Position numbers and translations under genes: made by a program. The notes under the pieces are model-generated. The model made no database searches, had not been told where the DNA came from, and worked only from the letters and a program-made list of their open reading frames with translations. 64,000 bases of DNA, taken from positions 1 to 64,000 of the forward strand of contig NZ_CANKUD010000008.1 in assembly GCF_947486615.1 (NCBI RefSeq), read 5' to 3'. The DNA comes from an uncultured Modestobacter sp. GTDB taxonomy: Bacteria > Actinomycetota > Actinomycetes > Mycobacteriales > Geodermatophilaceae. Numbering within the stretch: position 1 is the first letter of the stretch; each line of letters opens with the position of its first letter. Shown here one piece after another: positions 56,181-63,621 of this stretch.

Positions 56181-56273
56181 GCCGCTGTGGAACACCCCCG
56201 TCGCCGGCGGGCTGGTGCGCGAGCTGGACGCACTGGCCCGCCGCTGGGCGGGTGCCCGGCGTCGGGCGGTGAG

Positions 56274-56341
56274 AGCGGGTGACCGGGATCGAACCGGCAT
56301 GGCCAGCTTGGAAGGCTGGATCACTCGAGCCGTGAACCCGC
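56274..56341 (-). tRNA. atypical tRNA-Gly-like gene (TCC), possibly a pseudogene
   Basis: On the minus strand the acceptor GCGGGTT pairs with CACCCGC except at one position. The anticodon arm CCAGC-CTTCCAA-GCTGG is perfect (anticodon TCC) and the T arm with GGTTCGATCC is good. The D region is only about 15 nt, lacks the usual GG and has a mismatched stem, giving just 68 nt. The discriminator would be T and CCA is not encoded. It may be a decayed or chimeric tRNA at the edge of the integrated segment. The remainder of 56151-56464 shows no gene. Confidence 0.5.
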
Positions 56342-56464
56342 TGGTCGCAGCCTGGGTGGACGGATCCCGTGCCTTCCACGTGCCTCAATGTTGCCCGTGC
56401 AGGCGGCAGGCGAGCCGCCACGTCGCCGGGGCGAGAAGTCGCCTGACCGTCGCCGCTCGAATGC

Positions 56465-57343
56465 TCAGGGCCTGGTGTAGCCGTGGTCTGTGGCGTAGTT
56501 CTGCAGCACGTCGTCGGTGCTGTCTCCGGCGAGTGGGAACTGCTGGGCCAGGAGGTGTGCGTAGTCCTGCACGGCCTCGGCCAGCACTGTCCCGGCCAGT
56601 CGCAGCTCCGCGGGTGCGGATTCCTGGCCGGCCCGGGCGAGTTCACCGGCGTAGGGCAGCTTCGCCGGTAGCGATGCCGCCGCGTCTGTCTCCCGGAAGT
56701 AGTACGTCTCGGCGTACTGGGTCAGGTCCACGCGCACCTGAGCCAGTTCACCGGTCAGCGAGTGCAGCAGCGTGGCCGAGGAGGAGGAGTCCGCCGCGGG
56801 CAGCAGCTGTGCGGCGCCGGCCCGTTCCAGCAGAGTCAGCCGGATCGCGAGGGCCCGGCGCCGGGCCAGCGCCGGGTAGATCTGCATGACCCACGACACC
56901 GCCGCGGTGAGCAGCGCGAAGCCGATCAGCGCCTGCACCGGCGAGGTCAGCCGCAACCAGGGCTGCTGGGGAACGATGTCGCCGTAGCCGAGGGTCGCCA
57001 CGGTGACCAGGGACAGGTACAGCGAGTCGAGGAAGTCGCTGCGCTGGGCAGGATCCAAGGTGGAGCCGAAGGAGAACGCCTCGGTCATGTGCGGCCAGTA
57101 GACCAACGTCCAGCCCGCGACGATGGCGATCGCCCAGGTGAGGATCACGCTGAGCAGCGCCACCGGCCCCACGACCGAACTCTGCTCGGCACGTCGCTTC
57201 AGCAGGCGGGACCCGCGCCAGACCATCCGGAAGACCAGGCGGCTGAGGGTGCCCTGACCACTGGGGTGCCAGATGGTGTGGAACATGTCCCGTACGGCGA
57301 ACAGGACGATCCCGGCGCCGGCGGCGGTGACGAACCAGTTCAT
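56465..57343 (-). CDS. ion channel family protein (K+ channel type)
   Basis: This 292-aa membrane protein has an N-terminal helix, a second helix (GPVALLSVILTWAIAIVAGW) and then an ion-channel module: pore helix SLYLSLVTVATLGYGDIVPQ with filter TLGYGD, followed by an inner helix (ALIGFALLTAAVSWVMQIY). A C-terminal cytoplasmic helical domain of about 120 residues lacks a recognisable RCK domain. It is probably a tetrameric potassium channel. It lies in the accessory segment, transcribed in the same direction as the ArsR gene upstream. Confidence 0.85.
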   Translation of the reverse strand: MNWFVTAAGAGIVLFAVRDMFHTIWHPSGQGTLSRLVFRMVWRGSRLLKRRAEQSSVVGPVALLSVILTWAIAIVAGWTLVYWPHMTEAFSFGSTLDPAQRSDFLDSLYLSLVTVATLGYGDIVPQQPWLRLTSPVQALIGFALLTAAVSWVMQIYPALARRRALAIRLTLLERAGAAQLLPAADSSSSATLLHSLTGELAQVRVDLTQYAETYYFRETDAAASLPAKLPYAGELARAGQESAPAELRLAGTVLAEAVQDYAHLLAQQFPLAGDSTDDVLQNYATDHGYTRP

Positions 57344-57494
57344 GGCACTTTCCCTTCGTACTGAACATGTGGGGCGGCGGTGGAGCCCCGGCAGCGCGAC
57401 ACGAGCTCGACCTGCGGCGGCTGCCGGACGACCCGCCGGGCCGTGGCCGGGCGGGCTCGGCGGGTCGACCAGCCGGGTTCGCGACGCCTGACCC

Positions 57495-57875
57495 TCAGCC
57501 CTCGTCGGGCGCCGGTGCCCGCGACAAGACGATCAACTGGCGTAGGCAGTGCTCGCGCAGCGGCTCGGGGAAGCCGTCGGCGAGACGGTAGTAGACGACG
57601 CGCCCCTGCCTGCGATTGATCACCAACCCCGCCGTGCGCAACAGGCGCAGTGCGTAGCCAACCGCGTCCTCGTTCGCCTCCAGGGCCAGCGCGAGGTCGC
57701 CGACGCACAGCTCCTCCACCATGTCGAGGGCGAACAACACGCGGGCTCGGGTGGGGTCGGCCATGAGACTGAGCACGCTGGTCAGTTGGGCTGCGTCATC
57801 GCGGCTGGGCAGCCGGGCGCGGGCGTGGTCGACGCGTTCGGGGTCGATCGGATGGGCGTGAGTGGGTTCGGACAT
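57495..57875 (-). CDS. ArsR/SmtB-family metal-sensing repressor
   Basis: This 126-aa winged-helix repressor has the ArsR core LTSVLSLMADPTRARVLFAL, EELCVGDLALALEANEDAVGYALRLLRTAGLV and the wing INRRQGRVVYYRLAD. The ELCVGDLA stretch resembles the alpha-3 metal site ELCVCDL but with one cysteine. N-terminal histidines (HAHPIDPERVDHARARL) could be further ligands. ATG 57875 has GGAGGTG at 8 nt. A perfect palindrome lies 25 nt upstream in the divergent gap with the copper-binding protein, so it probably represses itself and that operon. The metal is not certain. Confidence 0.9.
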   Translation of the reverse strand: MSEPTHAHPIDPERVDHARARLPSRDDAAQLTSVLSLMADPTRARVLFALDMVEELCVGDLALALEANEDAVGYALRLLRTAGLVINRRQGRVVYYRLADGFPEPLREHCLRQLIVLSRAPAPDEG

Positions 57876-57899
57876 CGAGAAACACCTCCGATGCACCTA

Positions 57900-57921
57900 T
57901 ACCCGTACGGATCTACGGGTA
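57900..57921. promoter_or_regulatory. candidate ArsR operator palindrome
   Basis: TACCCGTA and TACGGGTA form a perfect 8+8 inverted repeat with a 6-nt spacer. It lies 25 nt upstream of the arsR-type start and 70 nt before the copper-binding gene. Another half-site, TTACGGGC, follows at about 57943-57951. Confidence 0.7.
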
Positions 57922-57991
57922 GCACGGGTTCGCCGGCGACATTTACGGGCGGTACCGAGCCCTCCGGCGCCGGAGATCTGAGGAGGTAGCC

Positions 57992-58399
57992 ATGACCGTG
58001 GCCGCGCAGATGCTCGACACCTACCCCAAGGACCTCGGTGGGGTGGACAAGGACAAGCTCCGCGAGTGCATCGAGGCGTGCTTCGAATGTGCCCAGGCCT
58101 GCACCGCCTGCGCCGACGCGTGCCTGTCCGAGGACACCGTTGCCGAGCTCACCACGTGCATCCGCACCAACCTCGACTGCGCCGACGTGTGCGACAGCAC
58201 CGGCCGGGTGCTGTCCCGGCACACCGGCTACGACGCCAACCTGACCCGGGCGGTGCTCGAGGCCTGCGCTGCGGCGTGCAAGGCATGCGGTGACGAGTGC
58301 GCCGAGCACGCCGAGATGCACGAGCACTGCCGTATCTGCGCCGAGGCCTGCCGGCGCTGCGAGCAGGCGTGCCGCGACCTCATCAGCTCGCTGGGCTGA
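57992..58399 (+). CDS. four-helix-bundle copper-binding protein (Csp-like)
   Basis: This 135-aa protein of the DUF326/copper storage family has 18 cysteines arranged in CxxxC/CxxC patterns along four helices (ECIEACFECAQACTACADAC, CIRTNLDCADVC, EACAAACKACGDEC, HCRICAEACRRCEQAC), plus histidines. Such tubes store many Cu(I) ions. There is no signal peptide, so it is of the cytosolic (Csp3-like) type. It has a strong AGGAGG site. The divergent ArsR regulator and the DUF305 gene downstream suggest a metal-handling operon. Confidence 0.93.
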   Translation: MTVAAQMLDTYPKDLGGVDKDKLRECIEACFECAQACTACADACLSEDTVAELTTCIRTNLDCADVCDSTGRVLSRHTGYDANLTRAVLEACAAACKACGDECAEHAEMHEHCRICAEACRRCEQACRDLISSLG

Positions 58400-58535
58400 C
58401 CGACCCGGCCCGTACCAACCGGCGTCCCGGCGCACCAGCCCCCGACCAGGCGCCGGGACGTCGGGACGTCGGCAGGACATGACCACCCACGTACGGCCCC
58501 CGTTGACCGGCGACGAGAGAACGGAGCACCAACCC

Positions 58536-59174
58536 ATGGCGACCAAGAGCAGCAACGCGGAACACCGGCACGATCACGGGGGCGAGGAGTCCGGTCACCA
58601 CGACGACTCCGGTCACGACGCGATGCAGAAGAAGATGCAGAAGAAGATGTACCTCCGCTTCGCCGCGATGATCACAACGTCCATGGTGGTCATGTACTGG
58701 ACGATGTTCGCGGGCACATGGGAGTGGAGCCACGTCCAGTTCAGCCAGAGCCGCGTGTTCATGGCGCTGACCATGGGCGGCACCATGGGGCTGATCATGT
58801 TGGGCTGGATGCTCAACATGTACAAGAACATGAAGGGGAACATCGCGATCGTGGCGGTGAGCCTTCTGCTGCTGGGCGGCGGCATCGCGCTGGATCGCAG
58901 CCAGGCCACCGTGGACGACTCCGCCTGGATGAACGCGATGATCCCGCACCACTCCCTGGCCATCACTCGCTCCGAGCGTGCCGACATCACCGACGTGCGC
59001 GTCTGTCAGCTGGCCGTCGAGATCATCGAGGCCCAGGAGCGGGAGATCAGCGAGATGGAATGGCTGATCGAGGACATCGAGCAGAACGGGGAGGCCGAGA
59101 CCCTCGAGGAGGCCCAGGCCCGGTCCGTCCCCGAGTTCGAGGGTTCCGCGCTGCGCGACTGTCCGACAAGCTGA
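58536..59174 (+). CDS. DUF305-domain membrane protein, Met/His-rich
   Basis: This 212-aa protein begins with a His-rich segment (HRHDHGGEESGHHDDSGHD) and a Met/Lys run (DAMQKKMQKKMYLRF). Three membrane helices follow, then an extracellular DUF305 part with AWMNAMIPHHSLAITRSERADITD and EIIEAQEREISEMEWLI. DUF305 proteins are ferritin-like helical domains often linked to copper or silver resistance. A C-terminal cysteine (LRDCPTS) is present. ATG 58536 has GGAG at 10 nt. It lies 136 nt after the copper-binding protein, probably in one operon. Confidence 0.88.
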   Translation: MATKSSNAEHRHDHGGEESGHHDDSGHDAMQKKMQKKMYLRFAAMITTSMVVMYWTMFAGTWEWSHVQFSQSRVFMALTMGGTMGLIMLGWMLNMYKNMKGNIAIVAVSLLLLGGGIALDRSQATVDDSAWMNAMIPHHSLAITRSERADITDVRVCQLAVEIIEAQEREISEMEWLIEDIEQNGEAETLEEAQARSVPEFEGSALRDCPTS

Positions 59175-59279
59175 GCGGCGGCCGAGTTCGGCAGCACGGT
59201 GTGATGGCCCGCGAACTTCGCCGGGAGAAGCTGAAGTCGGTGTGAACCGGGTCCGCCGCGGGTCGGCACGACCACCGCG

Positions 59280-60419
59280 TCATTGGTCGGACGACGTCGA
59301 ATCTGTCGACTGTCTCAGCGCCGCGCTCATGGCGGCGGCGAGAGCGGCATCTCGCTCCTGCTCGGCGCGCTGGTAGCGCAGCGCGGCGGCGGGGGAGGCG
59401 TGCCCGAGCCTGTGCATCAACTCCCTGGTGGTGGCGCCGTGCCGGGCGGCGACGGTGGCGCCCCAACCCCGCAGGTCGTGTAGATGAGAGCCGGGCGGGA
59501 GTCCGGCTGCCTCAGCGGCTGGAGCCCACACTCGTGCGGAGAAGTTGTTGCGCCGGATGGGCCCGCCCTTGGGCCCTACGAAGACCAGCCCCTGTGCGCC
59601 GGGCTGGGAGTAGGTCGCGAGGTGGTGCTCCAGGTCGTCGATGATGTGCGGCGGAATGGCTACCGTTCGCCGGCCGGCGGTCGACTTCGGCGGTCCGTAA
59701 GAGCGCTCTTGCCCGATCACGTCGACGACAGAGCTCCGCACGCTTACGGCGCCCGCCGTCAAGTCGAGGTGTTCCCGGCGAAGCGCCGACAACTCACCGA
59801 TGCGCAGGCCCGTCCAGGCGGCCAAGAGGATCAGCGCTCGCCAGCGGTCCTCGACGGCATCGACGAGCGCCTGGACCTGAGCGAGGGTGAACATGGGTCG
59901 CTCGCTCGAGCGTTCCTGCCCCGCGCCACGGATGGAGCACGGGTTTCGGGCGATGAGGTTGTCGTCCACCGCCGTGGTGCAGATGGCACGCAGCAGTCGA
60001 TAGCACTTTGCTGCCGTGACCTGACCCGGCCCGTCTGGACCGCTGAGCTTCCCGTACCAGGCGCGGACGGCGGACGCGTCCAGCTGGCGCAGCGGCGTCG
60101 ATCCCAACGCGGGGACGACGTGGTTCCTGAGCTGTGCCCGGTAGAGCTCGGCTGTGCGGGGGGCCAGCGGTTGGCCGCGAACGAGGCGGGTGTCGACCCA
60201 CCGTTCCGCGTAGACCTCTAGCGTCTCCTGGCCCACCTTCGGGTCGATCCATCTGCCCGAGTCCAACTCGGTCTGCACCTTGGCGAGCCACCGATTGCCG
60301 TCAGCCTTGGTCGCGAACGTGTGCGGCGCCGAGACCTGCTTGCCCGAGCCATCCGGGTACCGAGCCTGGTAGCGGCCTGAGGTAAGCCGGCGGACCGTGC
60401 CCCAAGCCCGTCGACCCAT
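59280..60419 (-). CDS. int: tyrosine-type site-specific integrase
   Basis: This 379-aa recombinase integrates mobile elements. An N-terminal Arm-type DNA-binding region (SGRYQARYPDGSGKQVSAPH) is followed by a core-binding SAM-like domain (about 65-150) and a catalytic domain. The catalytic domain contains R in TGLRIGELSAL, HDLRGWG, the LGH of MHRLGHASP and nucleophile Tyr in AALRYQRAE, so it looks functional. The start at ATG 60419 is set by AGGAGG at 8 nt. The excisionase-like gene lies upstream in the same direction, the usual phage/ICE arrangement. Confidence 0.95.
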   Translation of the reverse strand: MGRRAWGTVRRLTSGRYQARYPDGSGKQVSAPHTFATKADGNRWLAKVQTELDSGRWIDPKVGQETLEVYAERWVDTRLVRGQPLAPRTAELYRAQLRNHVVPALGSTPLRQLDASAVRAWYGKLSGPDGPGQVTAAKCYRLLRAICTTAVDDNLIARNPCSIRGAGQERSSERPMFTLAQVQALVDAVEDRWRALILLAAWTGLRIGELSALRREHLDLTAGAVSVRSSVVDVIGQERSYGPPKSTAGRRTVAIPPHIIDDLEHHLATYSQPGAQGLVFVGPKGGPIRRNNFSARVWAPAAEAAGLPPGSHLHDLRGWGATVAARHGATTRELMHRLGHASPAAALRYQRAEQERDAALAAAMSAALRQSTDSTSSDQ

Positions 60420-60702
60420 GACGACCTCCTGCTTCTTCTCGACCGGCATGAGATTGCGGTGGTGCCGACCGGGGTGGTGGCGACTGCGTCGGTCGGTGGA
60501 AAGCCGTCCACCGGTTCCACAGAGCACTTGACTTCTTCGAGGACGTGTCGCTGGCTGAGCCGAAGCTGGCCCTCGGCCGCGGGCCGCGAGATCCCGGTGC
60601 ATGTACGAGGTCGGTCGAGTGGCCCCGGGGATGACGTCCGGATCGGCGCGTGGTGGTGTGGCGACGTCGTTAGAGACCGGGGTCCGGGCTGACCGGCGCC
60701 CT
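60420..60702. other. gap between excisionase and integrase
   Basis: No coding sequence is evident in these 283 nt. This is the likely integrase promoter region. I saw no direct repeat that I could identify as an attachment site. Confidence 0.4.
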
Positions 60703-60945
60703 CTACGCGCTCCGCGAACCGGGCGACCCCTCGCTTGCGACACGTCCTGCCTCGATGAAGTCGTCGAGGGTTGAACGCTGGAGCCTGACGTACTTGCCGA
60801 GCTTGACGTACGTGATCCGCCGCTGAGCGATGAGCCGACGGATGAACCGCTCTCCGGTTCCCAGGTAGTCGCCGGCCTGCGCGACGGTCAGCAACGGATC
60901 GTGCCGCCCGTTGAGCGCGGCTCGCTCCGAGGTCGTCCCGGGCAT
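60703..60945 (-). CDS. excisionase-like helix-turn-helix protein
   Basis: This 80-aa MerR-like HTH protein fits the excisionase family: LLTVAQAGDYLGTGERFIRR, then LIAQRRITYVKLGKYVRLQRSTLDDFI. Such proteins bind DNA to direct the integrase towards excision and may regulate int. The start at ATG 60945 is the most sensible, though its ribosome binding site is weak. It is encoded upstream of int in the same direction. Confidence 0.85.
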   Translation of the reverse strand: MPGTTSERAALNGRHDPLLTVAQAGDYLGTGERFIRRLIAQRRITYVKLGKYVRLQRSTLDDFIEAGRVASEGSPGSRSA

Positions 60946-61459
60946 CAGGTGCCGTCCTGCCGGTCGGGGTGCGGCCGTCCGAGAAGGGAGCGACCGGCGA
61001 CCGGCCGGTACCACGCCTGGCAGGGACGACGTCGCGGCCGGGGATGGACTGCGGGTCTCATGGCCCACAGCCTCGGCAGACAGTTCCGGTGTTCCTGCAG
61101 TTGATGGGCCCCCGCCCCAGTGCACCGCCGTAACGACGCGAGTGCACGAGGCAGCCACGCGGAGACTCGGGGATCGCTGAGGGCGCCGTCCCTGGGTTAC
61201 CTCCAGCTCGTGGACCGTGGCGGCAACGCACTCTGCCGTGAACCTGCAGCAGTTCTCCGGTGGGTCGGTAAGCGGTCAAGGCAACGGACGCGCTCCCGAT
61301 GTCACGCCGAGGTCAACCGGCCCTACCGCGCCTGGACTTCCGTTGATTGCCAGCCGCATCACGTATCGCGGCGACGATGCCGGCGACTGCGGCGGACGGT
61401 GAGCGTTAGGGTTCTTCTCCACGGACGGGTGTCCCCCGATCGGGTGATGGAGGGCTGCC
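60946..61459. other. 514-nt gene-poor region of the mobile segment
   Basis: This region separates the excisionase gene (minus) and the XRE regulator (plus). No convincing gene, tRNA or long repeat was found. Its position between divergent phage-like control genes suits overlapping operators or an att region, but no site can be defined by eye. Confidence 0.4.
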
Positions 61460-61912
61460 GTGGCGAGGCCACTGCTTCGAGGTGACCGCCTGCAGGCTGC
61501 CCGGGAAGCCAAGGGACTCACTCGCGAAGAACTGGCCGCAGAGCTGCAGCTCTCGGGTCCGTCCCGCATCCGCGTGTGGGAGACGGGAATCGAGCGGCCA
61601 CGGCCCCGATTCGTGCCCCGGCTCGCGGCCGCCTTGGGCGTTGCACCCTTGCACCTGCTCGACGTCGATCCCGACGACCCGCCCTTGGCGGCTCTGCGCC
61701 TGGCGGCCGGACGTGCGACGAATGAGGTGACGGCTCCCGGTCTGTCGGTCATGACGTACGTGCGACTGGAGGACGGCCGCACAGGGGCCATTCCCTCGGC
61801 TGAGGTGATCGGCGCTGTCGCTCACGCTCTGGGTGTGGATGTCCCATGCGTGGAGGCGGCCGTCCGCCGTTCGCGGAGCGACTACGCGGCGTTGGCATCC
61901 TTCAGCGGCTGA
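61460..61912 (+). CDS. XRE-family transcriptional regulator
   Basis: This 150-aa protein has an N-terminal HTH_3 domain (LQAAREAKGLTREELAAELQLSG, then IRVWETGIERPRPRFVPRLAAALG). The second half (TYVRLEDGRTGAIPSAEVIGAVAHALGVDVPCVEAAVRR) contains a possible second HTH-like helix pair. GTG 61460 has GGAGGG at 7 nt. It may be the immunity-type repressor of the integrated element or a regulator of the downstream lipoprotein operon. Base composition is a little lower in GC than the core genes. Confidence 0.88.
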   Translation: MARPLLRGDRLQAAREAKGLTREELAAELQLSGPSRIRVWETGIERPRPRFVPRLAAALGVAPLHLLDVDPDDPPLAALRLAAGRATNEVTAPGLSVMTYVRLEDGRTGAIPSAEVIGAVAHALGVDVPCVEAAVRRSRSDYAALASFSG

Positions 61913-62107
61913 ACAGGAGAATTACTGGGGAAAGTGCTTGCCTCTCCGGGCGATCGCGGTGGTAATTTCCCGCGCACATCGCCCCGGGGAGGTGCTCATG
62001 GACCGCACGACGAAGTCGAACGCGGCGTGGAATGGCGTGTCTTCGAGCCTGCAACACGGACCTCTCGCAGTGTTCCCGGTGGCGCAGGCCGGCCTGCGGA
62101 CCCGGCG

Positions 62108-62719
62108 ATGGTGCTCGCGATGACCGGGCGGCGGTGGATGGCTGGCGTACTCCTTACGCTGCTGCCCCTCGCTGGCTGCACGGGAGGCGAGGCCAGCCCC
62201 GAGGGGTCGTCGCCGAGTGCCACGACCACGTCGGCTCCACCGCCCTCGAGTACCTCCTCCTCGCCGAGCAGCTCGCCCACTCCCGAGGAGGAGGCGGCGG
62301 AGGCCGCCACCGCGGTCGTCAGCGAGATGCTGCGCGTGACCGACGCGGCCAAGAAGGACCCGGGCGCCAGGGACTGGGAACCGGAGATCCGGCGATACGC
62401 CGGCGACCCCGCTGCCCTGCTCGCCGTCACGGCGGTACGGGACTACGCGACGATCGGCCTCCGCCAGGAAGGCGACACCGTGGTCGACCTGGAGGTCACG
62501 ACCGTGGACCTGGCGTCTCCCGAAGGGCCGACCGTGAAGATCACGGGCTGCTACGACAGTCAGAGCACCCGGTTGGTGAAGGTGGAGACCGGCGAGGTCG
62601 TGCCACCGGGGACTCCGCCTCGGTACGTCTGGGACATCACCGTGACCCGTTACGAGGCCGAACCGGGATCCCCATGGTTGGTCAACCAGCTCGATCCGTT
62701 GACGGATCGACCATGTTGA
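62108..62719 (+). CDS. lipoprotein, start of Tad-like operon
   Basis: This 203-aa predicted lipoprotein has lipobox PLAGC, followed by a long Ser/Thr/Pro linker (TTTSAPPPSSTSSSPSSSPT). A compact C-terminal domain (AAEAATAVVSEMLRVTDAAKKDPG, YVWDITVTRYEAEPGSPWLV) is similar in layout to NTF2-like lipoproteins found ahead of SAF-domain genes in streptomycetes. The ATG at 62120 is an alternative start. Its stop overlaps the next ATG, so the genes are coupled. The role is not known; I infer a surface component of a secretion or pilus system. Confidence 0.75.
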   Translation: MVLAMTGRRWMAGVLLTLLPLAGCTGGEASPEGSSPSATTTSAPPPSSTSSSPSSSPTPEEEAAEAATAVVSEMLRVTDAAKKDPGARDWEPEIRRYAGDPAALLAVTAVRDYATIGLRQEGDTVVDLEVTTVDLASPEGPTVKITGCYDSQSTRLVKVETGEVVPPGTPPRYVWDITVTRYEAEPGSPWLVNQLDPLTDRPC

Positions 62720-63621
62720 GGGTGTCCCGCGTGGTCGTGCTGGCAGCCGCGATGCTCGCCCTCCCGGGTGCACTGGACGGCGCCATGGCAGCCCCGCCGG
62801 TCGACTGTGTCAAGCAGGATGCGCAGACTGGCATCTGCCTGGTCGAGGCGACCTCTCCCGGTGAGGACGCGGACGTCGTGCCCGTAGCCGGCGATGACAA
62901 CCCCGGTGGGGGAGGGCCGGCTGGCGGAGACACGGCGCCCCAGAACCCATGCACCTACACGGTGCCGCAGCCGCAGCCACCGTCGACGAGTGCCGTGTGG
63001 CAGGGGCAGTCGCCGGCCGACGGAACGATGTACGCCCAGGTCTGTCCACGGGTGGACGGCCCGGGCCTCACCACGATGTTCGTGTTCATACCCAACGGTT
63101 CCACTCCGCCGGCGGGAGCGCCCGTGGATCCGCGCGTTCTGGCGGAGCAGGCGATCGCATCGCTCGTCATGCGCGCCCCGGAGATCCGGATGGCGCCGCC
63201 AGCCGGATCCACCAGTGGTCTGGTGGGTCTGCCGGTCTGGATGTGGACCGAACGCGACGAGGAGTTCGTCGGCCCGACCCGGCAGTCGGTGTCGGCCGGT
63301 GGAGTCACGGTGGCGGCCGTGGGCGAGGTGAGCCGCATCGTCTGGGACATGGGGGACGGCACCACCGTGGTCTGCGGGCCGGGGACGCCGTATTCCCCAG
63401 GCGCCGGGGGAGGGTCACCGGATTGCGGCCACATCTATGCGAAGGCCTCGAGCCGGCACGTGCCAGGCGGCGGCTCCTGGCCGATCACCGCGACGAGCAC
63501 GTGGACGGTCACCTGGTCCGGCGGCGGGCAGTCGGGCACCGAGACGCTGGAGCTGTCGTCGTCGGCGGAGTTGTTCGTCGGTGAGCTGCACGTTCTCAAC
63601 CGGGACGGGAGCGACCGATGA
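62713..63621 (+). CDS. secreted protein of the Tad-like operon
   Basis: This 302-aa protein has a cleavable signal peptide (VVVLAAAMLALPGALDGAMAAP). The mature part has cysteines in VDCVKQDAQTGICLVE and CTYTVPQPQ, a Gly/Pro-rich region and a PKD-like segment (VSRIVWDMGDGTTVVCGPG, then SPDCGHIY). Proteins of this form, often misnamed ATP/GTP-binding, precede SAF-domain genes in streptomycete Tad-type clusters. It overlaps the lipoprotein gene by 7 nt and the SAF gene by 4 nt. I infer an extracellular partner of the pilus/secretion machine. Confidence 0.72.
   Translation: MLRVSRVVVLAAAMLALPGALDGAMAAPPVDCVKQDAQTGICLVEATSPGEDADVVPVAGDDNPGGGGPAGGDTAPQNPCTYTVPQPQPPSTSAVWQGQSPADGTMYAQVCPRVDGPGLTTMFVFIPNGSTPPAGAPVDPRVLAEQAIASLVMRAPEIRMAPPAGSTSGLVGLPVWMWTERDEEFVGPTRQSVSAGGVTVAAVGEVSRIVWDMGDGTTVVCGPGTPYSPGAGGGSPDCGHIYAKASSRHVPGGGSWPITATSTWTVTWSGGGQSGTETLELSSSAELFVGELHVLNRDGSDR

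Noticed and set aside
51464-56272. A 1602-codon plus-strand open frame spanning several genes
   Set aside because: It overlaps the two-component genes, the large lipoprotein and the sigma factor in a different frame, and its translation is Arg/Gly/Pro-rich with no domain. It is a GC artefact.
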